Shown here in pieces: positions 44,352-55,261 of a stretch of DNA of 64,000 bases; positions within the stretch are counted from its first letter, which is position 1, and each line of letters starts with the position of its first letter. Origin of the DNA: Thermoplasmata archaeon (GTDB lineage Archaea; Thermoplasmatota; Thermoplasmata; Lutacidiplasmatales; UBA184); assembly GCA_021828195.1 (NCBI GenBank), contig JAKASQ010000001.1, positions 658,335 through 722,334 on the forward strand. Direction: 5' to 3'. A program made the position numbers and the translations under genes. The notes beneath the pieces were generated by a model. It saw nothing but the letters and a program-made list of their open reading frames with translations, did no database searches and had not been told where the DNA came from.

Positions 44352-45692
44352 TTAGCGACGGCCGCGTGGGGGGCCGCGGCGATCCCCACTCCGCTGGGAT
44401 TCCGAGCGGTGTCCGCGGTATCCGCGATCGCCCCGGTACCCGCGACTGCCTCCGGGTCGACGGAACTGCCGGCCCCCCCCTCCTCCCCCGCCGGAGCGGG
44501 CATGAGGGTGAGGGGTCGGCGTAGGGGGGGCCGAATAGTCGAATCCCGGGACCTGAGCCCGGAGCACCGGGGTTCCGAGGAGCCGCTCGATCCGTTCGAA
44601 GTCGCGGGCTTCCTCCGGACTGACGAGGGTGATGGCTTCGCCCCGGCGCTGGGCGCGCGCGGTGCGCCCTACTCGGTGGATGTAGGTTTCCGGTTCGTGG
44701 GGAACGTCGTAGTTCACGACGTGTGTTACTCCTTCGACGTCGATCCCGCGAGCCGCGATGTCGGTCGCGACGAGGACGCGCATCTCTCCGCTACGGAAGG
44801 CGTCGAGGGCCTGCACGCGCTGGCGCTGGCTGCGGTTCCCGTGGATGACCGCCGAGCGAACGCCCAGGGTCGCCAATTGGTGCGCGACCCGGTCCGCCCG
44901 GTGTTTGGTCCGCGTGAACACGAGCATGCTCGTGATGGTTTCGTCCCGAAGGACCTCCCGAAGAAGATCCGTCTTCTTGGCCATGGGTACGGGCAGGGCG
45001 AGGTGGGAGATCCCCTCGGCTGCCCGCGAGGTTTCACCGATGCGCACGACGTGGGGATCGTGCAGGAACTCTCGGGCGAGTTTAGAAACCTCGGGGGACA
45101 TCGTCGCGGAGAAGAGCATCGTCTGGCGCTCCCGAGGAAGTTCGCGTAGGATCCGCCGGACATCCGGCAGGAACCCCATGTCGAGCATCCGGTCTCCCTC
45201 GTCGAGGACCAGGATCCGCAGCGAGCGGAAGTTGACATACCCGCGCTGCATGTGATCGAGCAGTCGGCCCGGTGTGGCGAGGATGATCTCGGCGCCGCCC
45301 CGTAAGGCGCGCTCCTGGTCTCCCATTCCCACTCCGCCGTACACGACTCCGCCTCGCAGGTTCGTTCGACTGCCGAGTTTTCGGAGGAATTCGTCGGCCT
45401 GCAGCGCGAGCTCGCGGGTGGGAGTGAGGACGAGGGCATAGATCGATCCCCGACGCTCGTTCAGGAGGCGCTCCAGGATCGGGAGCAGGAACGCGGCGGT
45501 CTTCCCGGTCCCCGTCTGAGCCGAACCGATGATATCACGCCCGACCACGGCGTACGGGATCGCTTCGCGCTGAATCGGGGTAGGCTCGCGGTATCCCATG
45601 TCGCGGACCCCCTGGCGAAGGGACGGGCTGAGGGGGAGCTCATCGAACGACGAGCCGGCCGGGGTCCTCGGAGGGTGAGCTTGGTCGGTCAT
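44352..45692 (-). CDS. DEAD-type RNA helicase with RGG-like tail (motif II DEGD)
   Basis: A 446-residue helicase of the RhlE/DeaD kind. The Q-motif region 'YREPTPIQREAIP', Walker A 'AQTGTGKTAAF', 'PTRELALQ', motif III 'SATMS', 'TDIAARGIDVEGV' and 'HRVGRTARAQRRGEA' are all in place. Motif II reads DEGD in 'VLDEGDRML' rather than DEAD (codon GGA). The C-terminal 60 residues are Gly/Arg/Ser-rich with repeats of 'GYRGDRGYRG', an RNA-binding tail. ATG 45692 is used because the Q-motif follows at the expected distance. It probably remodels structured RNA or ribosome precursors. Confidence 0.93.
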   Translation of the reverse strand: MTDQAHPPRTPAGSSFDELPLSPSLRQGVRDMGYREPTPIQREAIPYAVVGRDIIGSAQTGTGKTAAFLLPILERLLNERRGSIYALVLTPTRELALQADEFLRKLGSRTNLRGGVVYGGVGMGDQERALRGGAEIILATPGRLLDHMQRGYVNFRSLRILVLDEGDRMLDMGFLPDVRRILRELPRERQTMLFSATMSPEVSKLAREFLHDPHVVRIGETSRAAEGISHLALPVPMAKKTDLLREVLRDETITSMLVFTRTKHRADRVAHQLATLGVRSAVIHGNRSQRQRVQALDAFRSGEMRVLVATDIAARGIDVEGVTHVVNYDVPHEPETYIHRVGRTARAQRRGEAITLVSPEEARDFERIERLLGTPVLRAQVPGFDYSAPPTPTPHPHARSGGGGGGGRQFRRPGGSRGYRGDRGYRGHRSESQRSGDRRGPPRGRR

Positions 45693-45879
45693 CGATACGA
45701 GCGGTCCGTTCTGATGCGTTCTATCCGCGCCGGAGGGGAACGATTGCCCCGTTGCACGCAGCCGGCGGGATAATACGTCTCCCTCTGCCGGTGCTGCGGG
45801 CACACGGGCGGCCGGGGGCTCGTCCGGCCGGGCCGGGAGTCGTTATGAAGCGAGGACGATTCGACACGCGAGGCCCCTC

Positions 45880-46146
45880 GTGGACCCGGCACAGCGCACG
45901 GTGCGGATCGAAGTTCGCGTCTCGCTCAAACCGGGGGTAATGGATGCGGAGGCACAGAGCGTAGAGAAGGCGCTCGGCCTGCTCGCTATTTTCCCGACGC
46001 CCGTCGTGCAGACCGCGCGCATCTACAATCTCGAGTTTTCGGGCGTCACCGTCCAAGAGGCCCGCCGCCTGGCCCAGGAGGCGGTCGACCGATTGCTCGC
46101 CAACCCGGTCGTTCATCGCGTCAGCCTGCGCGCCGAACCCGGGTGA
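45880..46146 (+). CDS. purS: Phosphoribosylformylglycinamidine synthase subunit PurS
   Basis: An 88-residue small subunit that bridges PurL and the glutaminase PurQ in purine synthesis. The family pattern 'VRIEVRVSLKPGVMDAEAQSVEKALGLL' (about 8-35, read in pieces) and 'ARIYNLEFSG..VQEARRLAQEAVDRLLANPVV' is clear. The start is GTG at 45880. It is followed by purL after 4 bp. PurQ is not in the window. A weak A/T box (GTTATGA, 45842-45848) lies about 35 bp upstream. Confidence 0.92.
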   Translation: MDPAQRTVRIEVRVSLKPGVMDAEAQSVEKALGLLAIFPTPVVQTARIYNLEFSGVTVQEARRLAQEAVDRLLANPVVHRVSLRAEPG

Positions 46147-46150
46147 GAAG

Positions 46151-48475
46151 ATGCCGGCCGAGGTCCCCGGCGCACCCGAGCCCTGGGCTCCGAACGTCCA
46201 AACCGTACCCGTGACCCGGGCGCGCCCGGCGGAACTCGCGAAGATCTCTATCGAACGGGGCCTCGGCTTCGACCGGGAAGAGCTCCGCCGGATCCAAGAG
46301 TACTTTCGCGCGGAAGGCCGAGAACCGACCGACGTCGAGCTCGCCGGCCTCGCGCAGAGCTGGAGCGAGCACTGCAGCTACAAGAGCTCCCGAGTTTTTC
46401 TGAAGCGATCGTTCTCCCAGCTCCATCCCAAGCCGCGCGTGCTCGGTACCGGGGACGCCGGGGTCATGGCGTTCGAGCCGGGATGGGCCTACGCCCTTCG
46501 GATCGAGTCCCACAACCATCCGTCCGCGGTTGAACCGTATGGCGGCGCCGCGACCGGGATCGGCGGGATCCTCCGGGACGTGCTCGCAGTCGGAGGGAAG
46601 CCCATCGCGCTCGCCGATCCAATCTTTTTTGGACCGCTCGACCTCGACCCGGAAGCGCTGCCTCCCGGCGTGAAGAGCCCACGGTACCTGATGGACGGGG
46701 TGGTCAGCGGGATCCGTGACTACGGCAACCGCGTCGGGGTCCCCACCGTGAGCGGCGGTGTGTACTTCGATCCGTCGTTCGTGGTGAACCCTCTCGTGAA
46801 CGTCGGATGCGTGGGCTGGCTTCCGAGATCGCGACTTCTTCCGAATCGCGCGCGACGCCCCGGGGACCGGCTCGTCCTGACGGGCGGACACACGGGTCGG
46901 GACGGGATCGGCGGCGTCGCGTTCGCGTCGCGCGAATTGACGTCCCAGAGCGAGACGGAATCGCGCGGAGCGGTCCAGCTCGGCAACCCGATCCTGAAGG
47001 AGCCGTTGATGCACGCCTGCCTCGAGGCCTTCGATCGCGGGCTCGTGCAGGGGCTGAAGGACCTCGGAGGGGGCGGAATCGCGAGCGCCGTAGGCGAGCT
47101 CGTGCACGCCGGAGCTTTCGGTATGCGGATCGACCTCGCACGCGTCCCGCTGCGCGAGCACGGTCTGGCTCCGTGGGAGGTCTGGATCTCCGAGTCGCAG
47201 GAGCGAATGGCGCTGGATATCGCCCCCGAAGACGTGGAGACGGCCGCGGCGATCTTCCGTCGGTACGACGTCCCATTCACCGATATCGGTCAGGTCACGC
47301 GGGGGCCCTTCGAGGAAATCGATTGGGACGGTCACCCCATCGCACGGCTACGGCTCGGGTTCCGGGTCGACCCGAAGCTGCGCCATCGACCGTATCGGAT
47401 CCGACGCCGACGGTTCGCTCGGGCGCCGCCGGTCCCCGACACGAACCTCGACGGATTGGTGGAGGAGCTGGTGCTCGCGCCGGATTCTCGCTCTCGCGAG
47501 TCCTTCCTGCGGGTCTACGATCACGAGGTCCAGGGGCGTACCGTCATCAAACCCCTCCACGGGCGCGTCACAAGCCCCTCGCACGGGGATGCGGCCGTCC
47601 TTCAACCCCGGCCCGAAAGCTGGAAGGGACTCGCGATCGCGGTTGCGGCCCAACCCTGGACTTGCCGGGAGGATCCGTATGTGGGCGGCGTCGCGGTGGT
47701 CGAGGAAGCGGCGCGCAACCTCTACTCGGTCGGCGCCCGGCCGGACGCCTTCACCGATTGTTTGAACTTCGGGAATCCCGAAGATCCGCGTGTCCTCGGC
47801 GATTTTTCCGAGGCTGTCCGCGGGCTGGCGGCCGGCGCGCGCGCGCTCGGCTTCGCGGTCCCTTCCGGGAATGTCAGCTTCTACAACGGAGGCATCGGGC
47901 ACGAGATCCCTCCCACTCCCGTCCTCATGGCGACGGGGATCGTTCCGGATCTGCGACGGGCGATCACGTCGGACCTGAAGACCTGCGGCGACGCGCTCTA
48001 CCTCGTCGGTCGCTCGCTTCCGGAGCTCGGGGGCTCGCTGTGGGCACGCCGTCATTCCGATCGACCGTTTGCGCCGCCGCGGCCCTACCCGGCGGAGACC
48101 CGACGCGCCGGGGAAGCGATCCTAGCGGCCGGACGCAAGGGATGGCTGCGCGCGGCCCACGATATCTCGGACGGAGGGCTCGCCGTGACCCTGTGCGAAA
48201 TGGCGTTCGGGGGCGGATTCGGATTCTCCGTGGACCTCCAAGCGACCGCCCTGAGCTCTCCGGGACTCGCGCTCGCGAGCGAAGGCGCGTCACGCTGGAT
48301 CGTTGAGGTGGCGGCCGGCCGCGAGCGTGCGTTCGAGCGAGCGATGCGGCCGAATCGAGTGACACGCCTGGGCGCGGTCGAGCCGGGAGCCGGACGATGG
48401 CTCTGGGGGGCGACTCCCCGGGCCAGCACCGATCTCGAGCGACTGTACGAGCGCTGGCGGACCGGCCCGGTCTAG
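46151..48475 (+). CDS. purL: Phosphoribosylformylglycinamidine synthase subunit PurL
   Basis: A 774-residue ATP-dependent FGAM synthase, small (PurSQL) type. Diagnostic segments are 'LAQSWSEHCSYKSSRV' (about 77-92), 'ESHNHPSAVEPYGGAATGIGGILRD' in pieces (about 117-141), 'GGHTGRDGIGGVAF' and 'LKDLGGGGIASAVGELV'. The second PurM-like half shows 'CLNFGNPEDP' and 'GNVSFYNG'. The protein has the expected two duplicated halves. The first 25 residues are a Pro-rich extension. It is co-transcribed with purS, and the diphthine-ammonia ligase gene follows 17 bp later. Confidence 0.95.
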   Translation: MPAEVPGAPEPWAPNVQTVPVTRARPAELAKISIERGLGFDREELRRIQEYFRAEGREPTDVELAGLAQSWSEHCSYKSSRVFLKRSFSQLHPKPRVLGTGDAGVMAFEPGWAYALRIESHNHPSAVEPYGGAATGIGGILRDVLAVGGKPIALADPIFFGPLDLDPEALPPGVKSPRYLMDGVVSGIRDYGNRVGVPTVSGGVYFDPSFVVNPLVNVGCVGWLPRSRLLPNRARRPGDRLVLTGGHTGRDGIGGVAFASRELTSQSETESRGAVQLGNPILKEPLMHACLEAFDRGLVQGLKDLGGGGIASAVGELVHAGAFGMRIDLARVPLREHGLAPWEVWISESQERMALDIAPEDVETAAAIFRRYDVPFTDIGQVTRGPFEEIDWDGHPIARLRLGFRVDPKLRHRPYRIRRRRFARAPPVPDTNLDGLVEELVLAPDSRSRESFLRVYDHEVQGRTVIKPLHGRVTSPSHGDAAVLQPRPESWKGLAIAVAAQPWTCREDPYVGGVAVVEEAARNLYSVGARPDAFTDCLNFGNPEDPRVLGDFSEAVRGLAAGARALGFAVPSGNVSFYNGGIGHEIPPTPVLMATGIVPDLRRAITSDLKTCGDALYLVGRSLPELGGSLWARRHSDRPFAPPRPYPAETRRAGEAILAAGRKGWLRAAHDISDGGLAVTLCEMAFGGGFGFSVDLQATALSSPGLALASEGASRWIVEVAAGRERAFERAMRPNRVTRLGAVEPGAGRWLWGATPRASTDLERLYERWRTGPV

Positions 48476-48492
48476 GTGGAGACCGGAGGAAC

Positions 48493-49206
48493 ATGACCGT
48501 CACCGCGCTCGTCTCGGGCGGCAAGGACTCGATCTTCTCGGCGTACCTGGCCGACACGCAGGGGTGGACGGTCGACGAGCTCCTCGTACTCGGGCCGGAA
48601 GATCCAGACTCCTGGATGTTCCACACGCCGAACCTCGCGCTGGTGGCGCTCCAGGCGGAAGCGTGGGGAAAGCGGTGCCGCTCCGAGGCGGTCGCCGGCC
48701 GCAGCGAGGCGGACGAAGACGACGCTCTCCGTTCGGCCCTCTCCACCGCCCACGGACCCGTGGTCGCCGGCGCGATCGCCTCCTCCTACCAGTGGTCGCG
48801 GCTCTCGCGCATCGCCGACGAGCTCGATAGGCGGGTGTACGCTCCGCTGTGGGGGAAGGATGGATCGATCGTGGTCCGTGCTGAGATCGACGCGGGACTC
48901 GACATCCGGATGGTGCACCTCTCGGCCGAGCCCTTGACCGAGGAGCTCCTGGGCCTACGGCTCGACCTCGCTCTCTTGGCCGAGCTCGAGCGGCGGAGCC
49001 GGGAGCAGCGGCGCTTCCACCCGGCGGGCGAAGGGGGCGAGTTCGAGACCCTCGTCGTCGACGCTCCCTTCTTCGATCGGCGGATCGCGCTGGACGAAAC
49101 GCACATCGAAGAGCGCGGCGGCGCCCGGCGACTCACCGTGGACCGCGCGCACCTGGAGGCAAAGCCGGCATCCAGCGGGACGAGGACGGGAGGCGCGACC
49201 GCGTGA
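48493..49206 (+). CDS. dph6: Diphthine-ammonia ligase (Dph6-type ATP pyrophosphatase)
   Basis: A 237-residue N-type ATP pyrophosphatase that carries out the last amidation of diphthamide on elongation factor 2. The PP-loop 'LVSGGKDSIFSAY' (6-18) is at the N-terminus. 'PVVAGAIASSYQWSRL' and 'LYAPLWGKD'-like 'VYAPLWGKDGS' are the Dph6 family blocks, followed by 'PAGEGGEFETLVVDAPFF', a hallmark of this group. A GGAGGA ribosome site precedes the ATG at 48493. Its stop overlaps the next GTG start (GTGA). Confidence 0.92.
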   Translation: MTVTALVSGGKDSIFSAYLADTQGWTVDELLVLGPEDPDSWMFHTPNLALVALQAEAWGKRCRSEAVAGRSEADEDDALRSALSTAHGPVVAGAIASSYQWSRLSRIADELDRRVYAPLWGKDGSIVVRAEIDAGLDIRMVHLSAEPLTEELLGLRLDLALLAELERRSREQRRFHPAGEGGEFETLVVDAPFFDRRIALDETHIEERGGARRLTVDRAHLEAKPASSGTRTGGATA

Positions 49207-49982
49207 CCCTCTCCTGGACTTTCTCGCCTCCCGCGGAGGCCGAGGTAGCGCGCCGACAGCTCGGCGACCCCCGAGCGCGAGCGAACGTGCGTTGGCTCTC
49301 CGCGCTGCTCCATCTCCCACCGCGATCGGTGCAACAGACCCTGAAGGAGACCGGCGCGTTCGCGAGCATCGACCAGGAGATCCACGACCGGCTCCGGACC
49401 GGCGGCCGGAGCAACTACGCCCAGTTCCGTGCCCCGCTCGAGCTCTACACGATCGTGCGGACGCTTCGCCCCGAACACGTGATCGAGACCGGCGTCAGTA
49501 GCGGCGTCTCCTCGGCGCATCTCCTCCTGGCCTTGCGCAGGAACCGACGCGGAACCCTGCACTCGATCGACTTCCCCACTCGTCAGCGCGGAGCCCGACT
49601 CGGCCCGAGCGAATCTCCGGTTTCTCTGCCGCCGGGCCGCTCGACCGGCTGGGCGATTCCGCCATCCCTTCGACGCGGCTGGGACCTCCGGATCGGCCCA
49701 AGCCAACGCGTCCTCCCCAAGCTCGTGGCGGAGCTCCCCTCGATCGGCTTGTTCCTGCACGATAGCCTGCATACGAGCGCGCACCTCACCTTCGAGCTCG
49801 AGACGGTGCGCCCCAAACTGGTCGCGGAGGCGGTGGTGCTCGCCGACAACACGACCTGGACGGGGCAGGCATTCCCTCGATTCGCACGACGGGTCGGATC
49901 GCGCATGCATCGCCGAGGGAGAGGCGACCTCGTCGGCCTCCGGCTCGACCCGAGACGAGTTCCCGCGCCGTCGCCTCCCTAG
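49203..49982 (+). CDS. Class I methyltransferase-like protein (CmcI / Methyltransf_24 type)
   Basis: A 259-residue protein. The 'IVRTLRPEHVIETGVSSGVSSAHLLLALRRN' region (about 85-115, read in pieces) fits motif I of the CmcI/TylF-like O-methyltransferase group, followed by 'LHSIDFP' with the acidic ribose-binding residue. 'IGLFLHDSLHTSAHLTFELE' matches the later metal/SAM region with His and Asp residues. No definite substrate is apparent. It is translationally coupled to the Dph6 gene by a GTGA overlap. The last 40 residues are Arg/Pro-rich. A non-catalytic homologue is possible. Confidence 0.72.
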   Translation: MTLSWTFSPPAEAEVARRQLGDPRARANVRWLSALLHLPPRSVQQTLKETGAFASIDQEIHDRLRTGGRSNYAQFRAPLELYTIVRTLRPEHVIETGVSSGVSSAHLLLALRRNRRGTLHSIDFPTRQRGARLGPSESPVSLPPGRSTGWAIPPSLRRGWDLRIGPSQRVLPKLVAELPSIGLFLHDSLHTSAHLTFELETVRPKLVAEAVVLADNTTWTGQAFPRFARRVGSRMHRRGRGDLVGLRLDPRRVPAPSPP

Positions 49983-50009
49983 CCGAGCCGGCTACGCGGC
50001 GGCGAGGTT

Positions 50010-51755
<1,746 letters not shown>

Positions 51756-51781
51756 GCGGGCGTCCGCACCGGGGCGGTGCC

Positions 51782-51789
51782 CCTTAAAC
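51782..51789 (+). promoter_or_regulatory. TATA-like box of the FolC-like gene
   Basis: CCTTAAAC lies about 32 bp before the GTG at 51818, in an otherwise GC-rich intergenic stretch. It supports that GTG over the TTG at 51794. Confidence 0.5.
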
Positions 51790-51817
51790 AGGCTTGCACC
51801 TTTCCCCATCGATTCCC

Positions 51818-53233
51818 GTGAGCACCGATGCCTATCGGGCTACGCTCGGGGAGCTGTTCCGTCGCCGCCGCTTCGGGATACGCCCCGGGCTCGATGTGAT
51901 CTCCGCGCTCCTGGAGGCCCTCGAGGCTCCCCAGCGTTCGTTCCCCGCAGTCCACGTGACGGGGAGCAAGGGGAAGGGTTCGGTCTCGGCGATGACCCAG
52001 ACCATCCTATCCGCCCACGGGCTACGCACGGGACTGTTCATCTCCCCGCACCTCGTGAGCTATCGAGAGCGGATCCAGGTCGACGGGAGGGAAATCTCAC
52101 CCGCCGAGGTGGTCCGGGGTCTTGATCGGATCCTCGGAGCCGAGCGGACGCTCCGCCGGGGGGGTCGCATCGAGCGGGACGCGACCTTCTTCGAGTGCAC
52201 GACGGCCCTCGCGCTCGATCACTTTGCGCGCGCACACGTGGACGCCGCCGTGATCGAGGTGGGCATCGGAGGTCGATGGGACGCGACGAACATACTCGCG
52301 TCGCGCGTCGGGGTGATCTCGACGCTCGAGCTCGAGCACACGGAGATCCTCGGCCCGACGATCGCCGCCATCGCGCGCGAGAAATCGGGGATCTTCCACG
52401 CGGGCATGACCGGGGTACTGGGGGATCTTCCCGCCGAGGGCCGCGCCGTCATCGAGGCCTTCGCCTCCGAGAAGGTGGTCGCTCTCTGGCACCTCGGTCG
52501 CGAGGTGCGGGTGGAGAACCGCGAGCTCCGCCCCGAAGGGCAGACCTTCGATGTGCACCTCCCGGCCGTGACCCTGACGGGCGTGCGCATCCCGCTTCTC
52601 GGCCGATTCCAACCGGCCAACGCCGCGCTCGCCATCGCCGCGGCGGCCCGGTTCCTCGAATCGAGTTCGACCCGGATGGACGGGGCCTCCGTGCGCAAGG
52701 GGCTGCGCAGCATTCACTGGAGGGGGCGAATGGAGCGAATCGCACGCCGGCCGGACGTCTACGTCGATGTGGCCCATACTCCGGAGAGCGTCCGGGCGGT
52801 GACCCAGAGCCTCGCCGAGATCGATCCGGCGATGGATGCGCTGGACAACGCGATCGTCTTCGGCTGCCTCCTCGGGAAGGATGCCGGCACCATGCTCTCC
52901 ACGCTCTCCGATCTCGCACGCACACTGGTGCTCGTGCCCGTCGGAAGCGAACGGGGCATCGATCCCGCCGCGCTGAAGGTCTTCGCCGCCGGCCGCTTTC
53001 CGATCGTCGTCGTCGCTCCCAGCGCGCCGGAAGGCTTGCGGCTCGCCCGCGCGGCGGCCAGCCGCGAGGGAGTCGTGCTCGTCACCGGCAGCGACTACCT
53101 CGTGGGCGACATCCTCCGCTCGCTCGAAGGCGACGCATCGGAGGAACCCGACCTCTCGGATCCCGGCCGGGGGCCCCCTCCCGCGCTCGGGAACTCGGCC
53201 TCCCCTCCCCTCGCGAACGGACGAATCCGATGA
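51818..53233 (+). CDS. folC: FolC-like Mur ligase (folylpolyglutamate/dihydrofolate synthase)
   Basis: A 471-residue ATP-dependent ligase that adds glutamate to a pterin cofactor. The P-loop 'HVTGSKGKGSVSAMTQTIL' (about 46-64), 'GLFISPHLVSYRERIQV' and 'AVIEVGIGGRWDATNIL' are clear FolC blocks, and 'EHTEILGPTIAAIAREKSGI' follows. The C-terminal glutamate-ligase domain has 'DVAHTPESVRAV', where the usual HN is HT. GTG 51818 is favoured by the upstream TATA box. In an archaeon the true substrate may be a methanopterin or folate. Its stop overlaps the endonuclease III ATG (ATGA). Confidence 0.88.
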   Translation: MSTDAYRATLGELFRRRRFGIRPGLDVISALLEALEAPQRSFPAVHVTGSKGKGSVSAMTQTILSAHGLRTGLFISPHLVSYRERIQVDGREISPAEVVRGLDRILGAERTLRRGGRIERDATFFECTTALALDHFARAHVDAAVIEVGIGGRWDATNILASRVGVISTLELEHTEILGPTIAAIAREKSGIFHAGMTGVLGDLPAEGRAVIEAFASEKVVALWHLGREVRVENRELRPEGQTFDVHLPAVTLTGVRIPLLGRFQPANAALAIAAAARFLESSSTRMDGASVRKGLRSIHWRGRMERIARRPDVYVDVAHTPESVRAVTQSLAEIDPAMDALDNAIVFGCLLGKDAGTMLSTLSDLARTLVLVPVGSERGIDPAALKVFAAGRFPIVVVAPSAPEGLRLARAAASREGVVLVTGSDYLVGDILRSLEGDASEEPDLSDPGRGPPPALGNSASPPLANGRIR

Positions 53234-54099
53234 ACACGACCCCCGCGTTCGACTGGGAACGGGTGATGGATCGCCTATCGTCGTTCTATGGCCGGGGCGA
53301 TTGGCGCGTGCCGTACCTGCGGGACCACGCAGAGGATCCGTTCCAGGTCTTGATCGGAACCGTGCTCAGCCAGAGGACCCGCGACGAGGCGACCGATCTC
53401 GCCTCGGCTCAGCTGTTCGCGCGGTACCCCGACCCCCGCTCGCTGGCCCGCGCCCCTCGGGCACGCCTGGAACAGCTCATCCGCGGGACGGGGTTCTATC
53501 GGGTCAAGTCGCGTGCGATCCGCAAGATCGCTCAGGAGATCCGGGATCGGTTCCGTGGTGAGGTCCCCCGGACGCTGGAGGAACTGACCTCGCTGCCCGG
53601 CGTGGGACCGAAGACCGCCAACTGCGTCCTGGTGTTCGGATACGGGATCCCGGCGATCCCGGTGGACACGCATGTCCACCGGATCGCCAACCGGCTCGGG
53701 ATCGTGCGAACGCGAACGCCCGAGGAGACGGAGCAACGACTGCGGCAGGTCGTGGATCGACGATACTGGATCCCGCTCAATCCGCTCCTCGTACAGCACG
53801 GACAGAACCTCTGCCGGCCGATCTCGCCGCACTGCCCGGAGTGCCCGATCCGGGATGACTGCGCTACGGGACGCGCTCTAGCGGCGGGCCGGGCACCCCC
53901 CCGACCGCAAGATCGCCCCCGCCGGGGACCGCGCTCCCCCGCGACGAGCGGCGGAGCGGGGGGATCGCGAAGAGCACCGCGAGCGGAACGAGCATCATCA
54001 CCGCGAGCGCCGGCCAGGCGAACGAGTACGAGGTCGCCGCGAGGATCCAACCAAACGCGGATGCGATCACCGCCGAGCCGGCGAGCTGGATCGAGTTGA
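53230..54099 (+). CDS. nth: Endonuclease III with an anomalous C-terminal extension
   Basis: A base-excision DNA glycosylase/AP lyase. The helix-hairpin-helix 'LPGVGPKTAN' carries the catalytic K128, and D146 lies in 'PVDTHVHRIANRLG'. The 4Fe-4S cluster uses C195, C202, C205 and C211 in the classic C-x6-C-x2-C-x5-C spacing. Normal members end soon after the cluster (about residue 215). Here the frame continues for 75 Arg/Ser/Pro-rich residues antisense to the MFS gene. In the +1 frame a TAG occurs at 53879, so a recent single-base shift could explain the extension. Enzyme function should be intact. Confidence 0.9.
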   Translation: MNTTPAFDWERVMDRLSSFYGRGDWRVPYLRDHAEDPFQVLIGTVLSQRTRDEATDLASAQLFARYPDPRSLARAPRARLEQLIRGTGFYRVKSRAIRKIAQEIRDRFRGEVPRTLEELTSLPGVGPKTANCVLVFGYGIPAIPVDTHVHRIANRLGIVRTRTPEETEQRLRQVVDRRYWIPLNPLLVQHGQNLCRPISPHCPECPIRDDCATGRALAAGRAPPRPQDRPRRGPRSPATSGGAGGSRRAPRAERASSPRAPARRTSTRSPRGSNQTRMRSPPSRRAGSS

Positions 54100-55132
54100 A
54101 CAGTCCGATCGCGAGCGGGATCTCCTCGGAGGGGAGATCCGGCATGTACTGCGGAACGATGTACATGACGGCGTAAATGAACCCGTACGAGAAGGAGAAG
54201 GCGATCCCGATCGCCACGGCCCCGACGAGGCCGGACCACGGGAGGACGAACAGTACGGCCGCACCCGCCAGCGTCGCGAGGACGAACTGGGTCCGATGAT
54301 CCGGTCGGCGTTCCGCGACCGTTCCGCCGTACGGACCACCCACAACGCTCGGTAAGACGAAGGCGATCCCCACCGCACCGGCCGCCGCCGCCGCCCAGCC
54401 TTGGGTCAGGGTCCCGTACGGAACGACGAACTGGCTGGTCACGAACGCCGCTCCTTCGAGACCGATGAACGCGAAGCCGATGGCCCACACCGCGGGGATC
54501 CGGAACGCTCGAGGGGAGCGTTCCATGCGAACGGTCCGAGGAGGTGCGGCGCCGGCGCTCCGGGGGATGATGAACGCCGCGAGGCCCGTTAGGACGAGCA
54601 GGCCGATCCCGCCGAGCGCGAGATCCCATTGCCAACCGATATCGGCGACCACGATCGCCGAGACGAACAGGCCGAGCGCGGCCCCAGCGCTGAAGGCCGA
54701 GCTGAATCCCCCGACCGCGAGACCGCGACGCCCTTCGGCATGGAGCGAGGAGACAAGCCCGATCGCGGGAGAGAAGAACAAGCCCGCGCCGATCCCGGCC
54801 ACGATCCGCAAGACCCAGAGGATCAGGAAGGACGGCGCAAGCGCGCAGAGGATGCTCCCGATCCCGAGGAGGACCGCTCCGGAGAGTCCGACCGACCGGG
54901 GACCGTACCGCCGGGCCCACAGCCCCGCCGGGACCTGCATCGCCCCCGCTCCCACGAGGAAGGAAGCGACCAGGACTCCCCACTCCCCTGGCCCGACCGA
55001 GAACGCCGCCCCGATCGCCGGCAGGGCCGGGCCGATCGTGAACCAGTTGTAGGCATAGCCGGCCCGGACCGCGATGAGAATCCACGTGGAGCGGTTCGCG
55101 TCCCTAGGGGAGGGCGTACCGACGGGCGACAC
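53864..55132 (-). CDS. MFS transporter
   Basis: A 422-residue protein with twelve predicted membrane helices. The loop after helix 2 reads 'GLWARRYGPRSVGLSGAVLLG' (the MFS A-motif region G-x3-D/R-R-x-G-R-R), and 'RIVAGIGAGLFFSPAIGLV' is the helix 4 motif. A repeated loop 'GTVAERRPDHRTQF' marks the second half. It is a member of the anion/sugar or drug transporter group; the substrate is unknown. The start is placed at GTG 55132, since helix 1 begins within 15 residues; the longer frame lacks support. It is divergent from alaS. The 3' end overlaps the aberrant nth tail. Confidence 0.85.
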   Translation of the reverse strand: MSPVGTPSPRDANRSTWILIAVRAGYAYNWFTIGPALPAIGAAFSVGPGEWGVLVASFLVGAGAMQVPAGLWARRYGPRSVGLSGAVLLGIGSILCALAPSFLILWVLRIVAGIGAGLFFSPAIGLVSSLHAEGRRGLAVGGFSSAFSAGAALGLFVSAIVVADIGWQWDLALGGIGLLVLTGLAAFIIPRSAGAAPPRTVRMERSPRAFRIPAVWAIGFAFIGLEGAAFVTSQFVVPYGTLTQGWAAAAAGAVGIAFVLPSVVGGPYGGTVAERRPDHRTQFVLATLAGAAVLFVLPWSGLVGAVAIGIAFSFSYGFIYAVMYIVPQYMPDLPSEEIPLAIGLFNSIQLAGSAVIASAFGWILAATSYSFAWPALAVMMLVPLAVLFAIPPLRRSSRGSAVPGGGDLAVGGVPGPPLERVP

Positions 55133-55228
55133 GGGGCGGAGGAGGCGCCGAAGGTCTTGAAGCTGGGGCGAGCGGGAACGTCGGTTCGGCACCCACGCCG
55201 TTCGTCCTCCCTTCGCTCGACCAAACGG

Positions 55229-55235
55229 CTTAAGG
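55229..55235 (+). promoter_or_regulatory. TATA-like box of alaS
   Basis: CTTAAG-type A/T island (GGCTTAAGGG) centred about 30 bp before the alaS ATG at 55262. The MFS gene diverges from the same intergenic region. Confidence 0.5.
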
Positions 55236-55261
55236 GCCGGGAGCGGTCCGAGCGTGCGACG

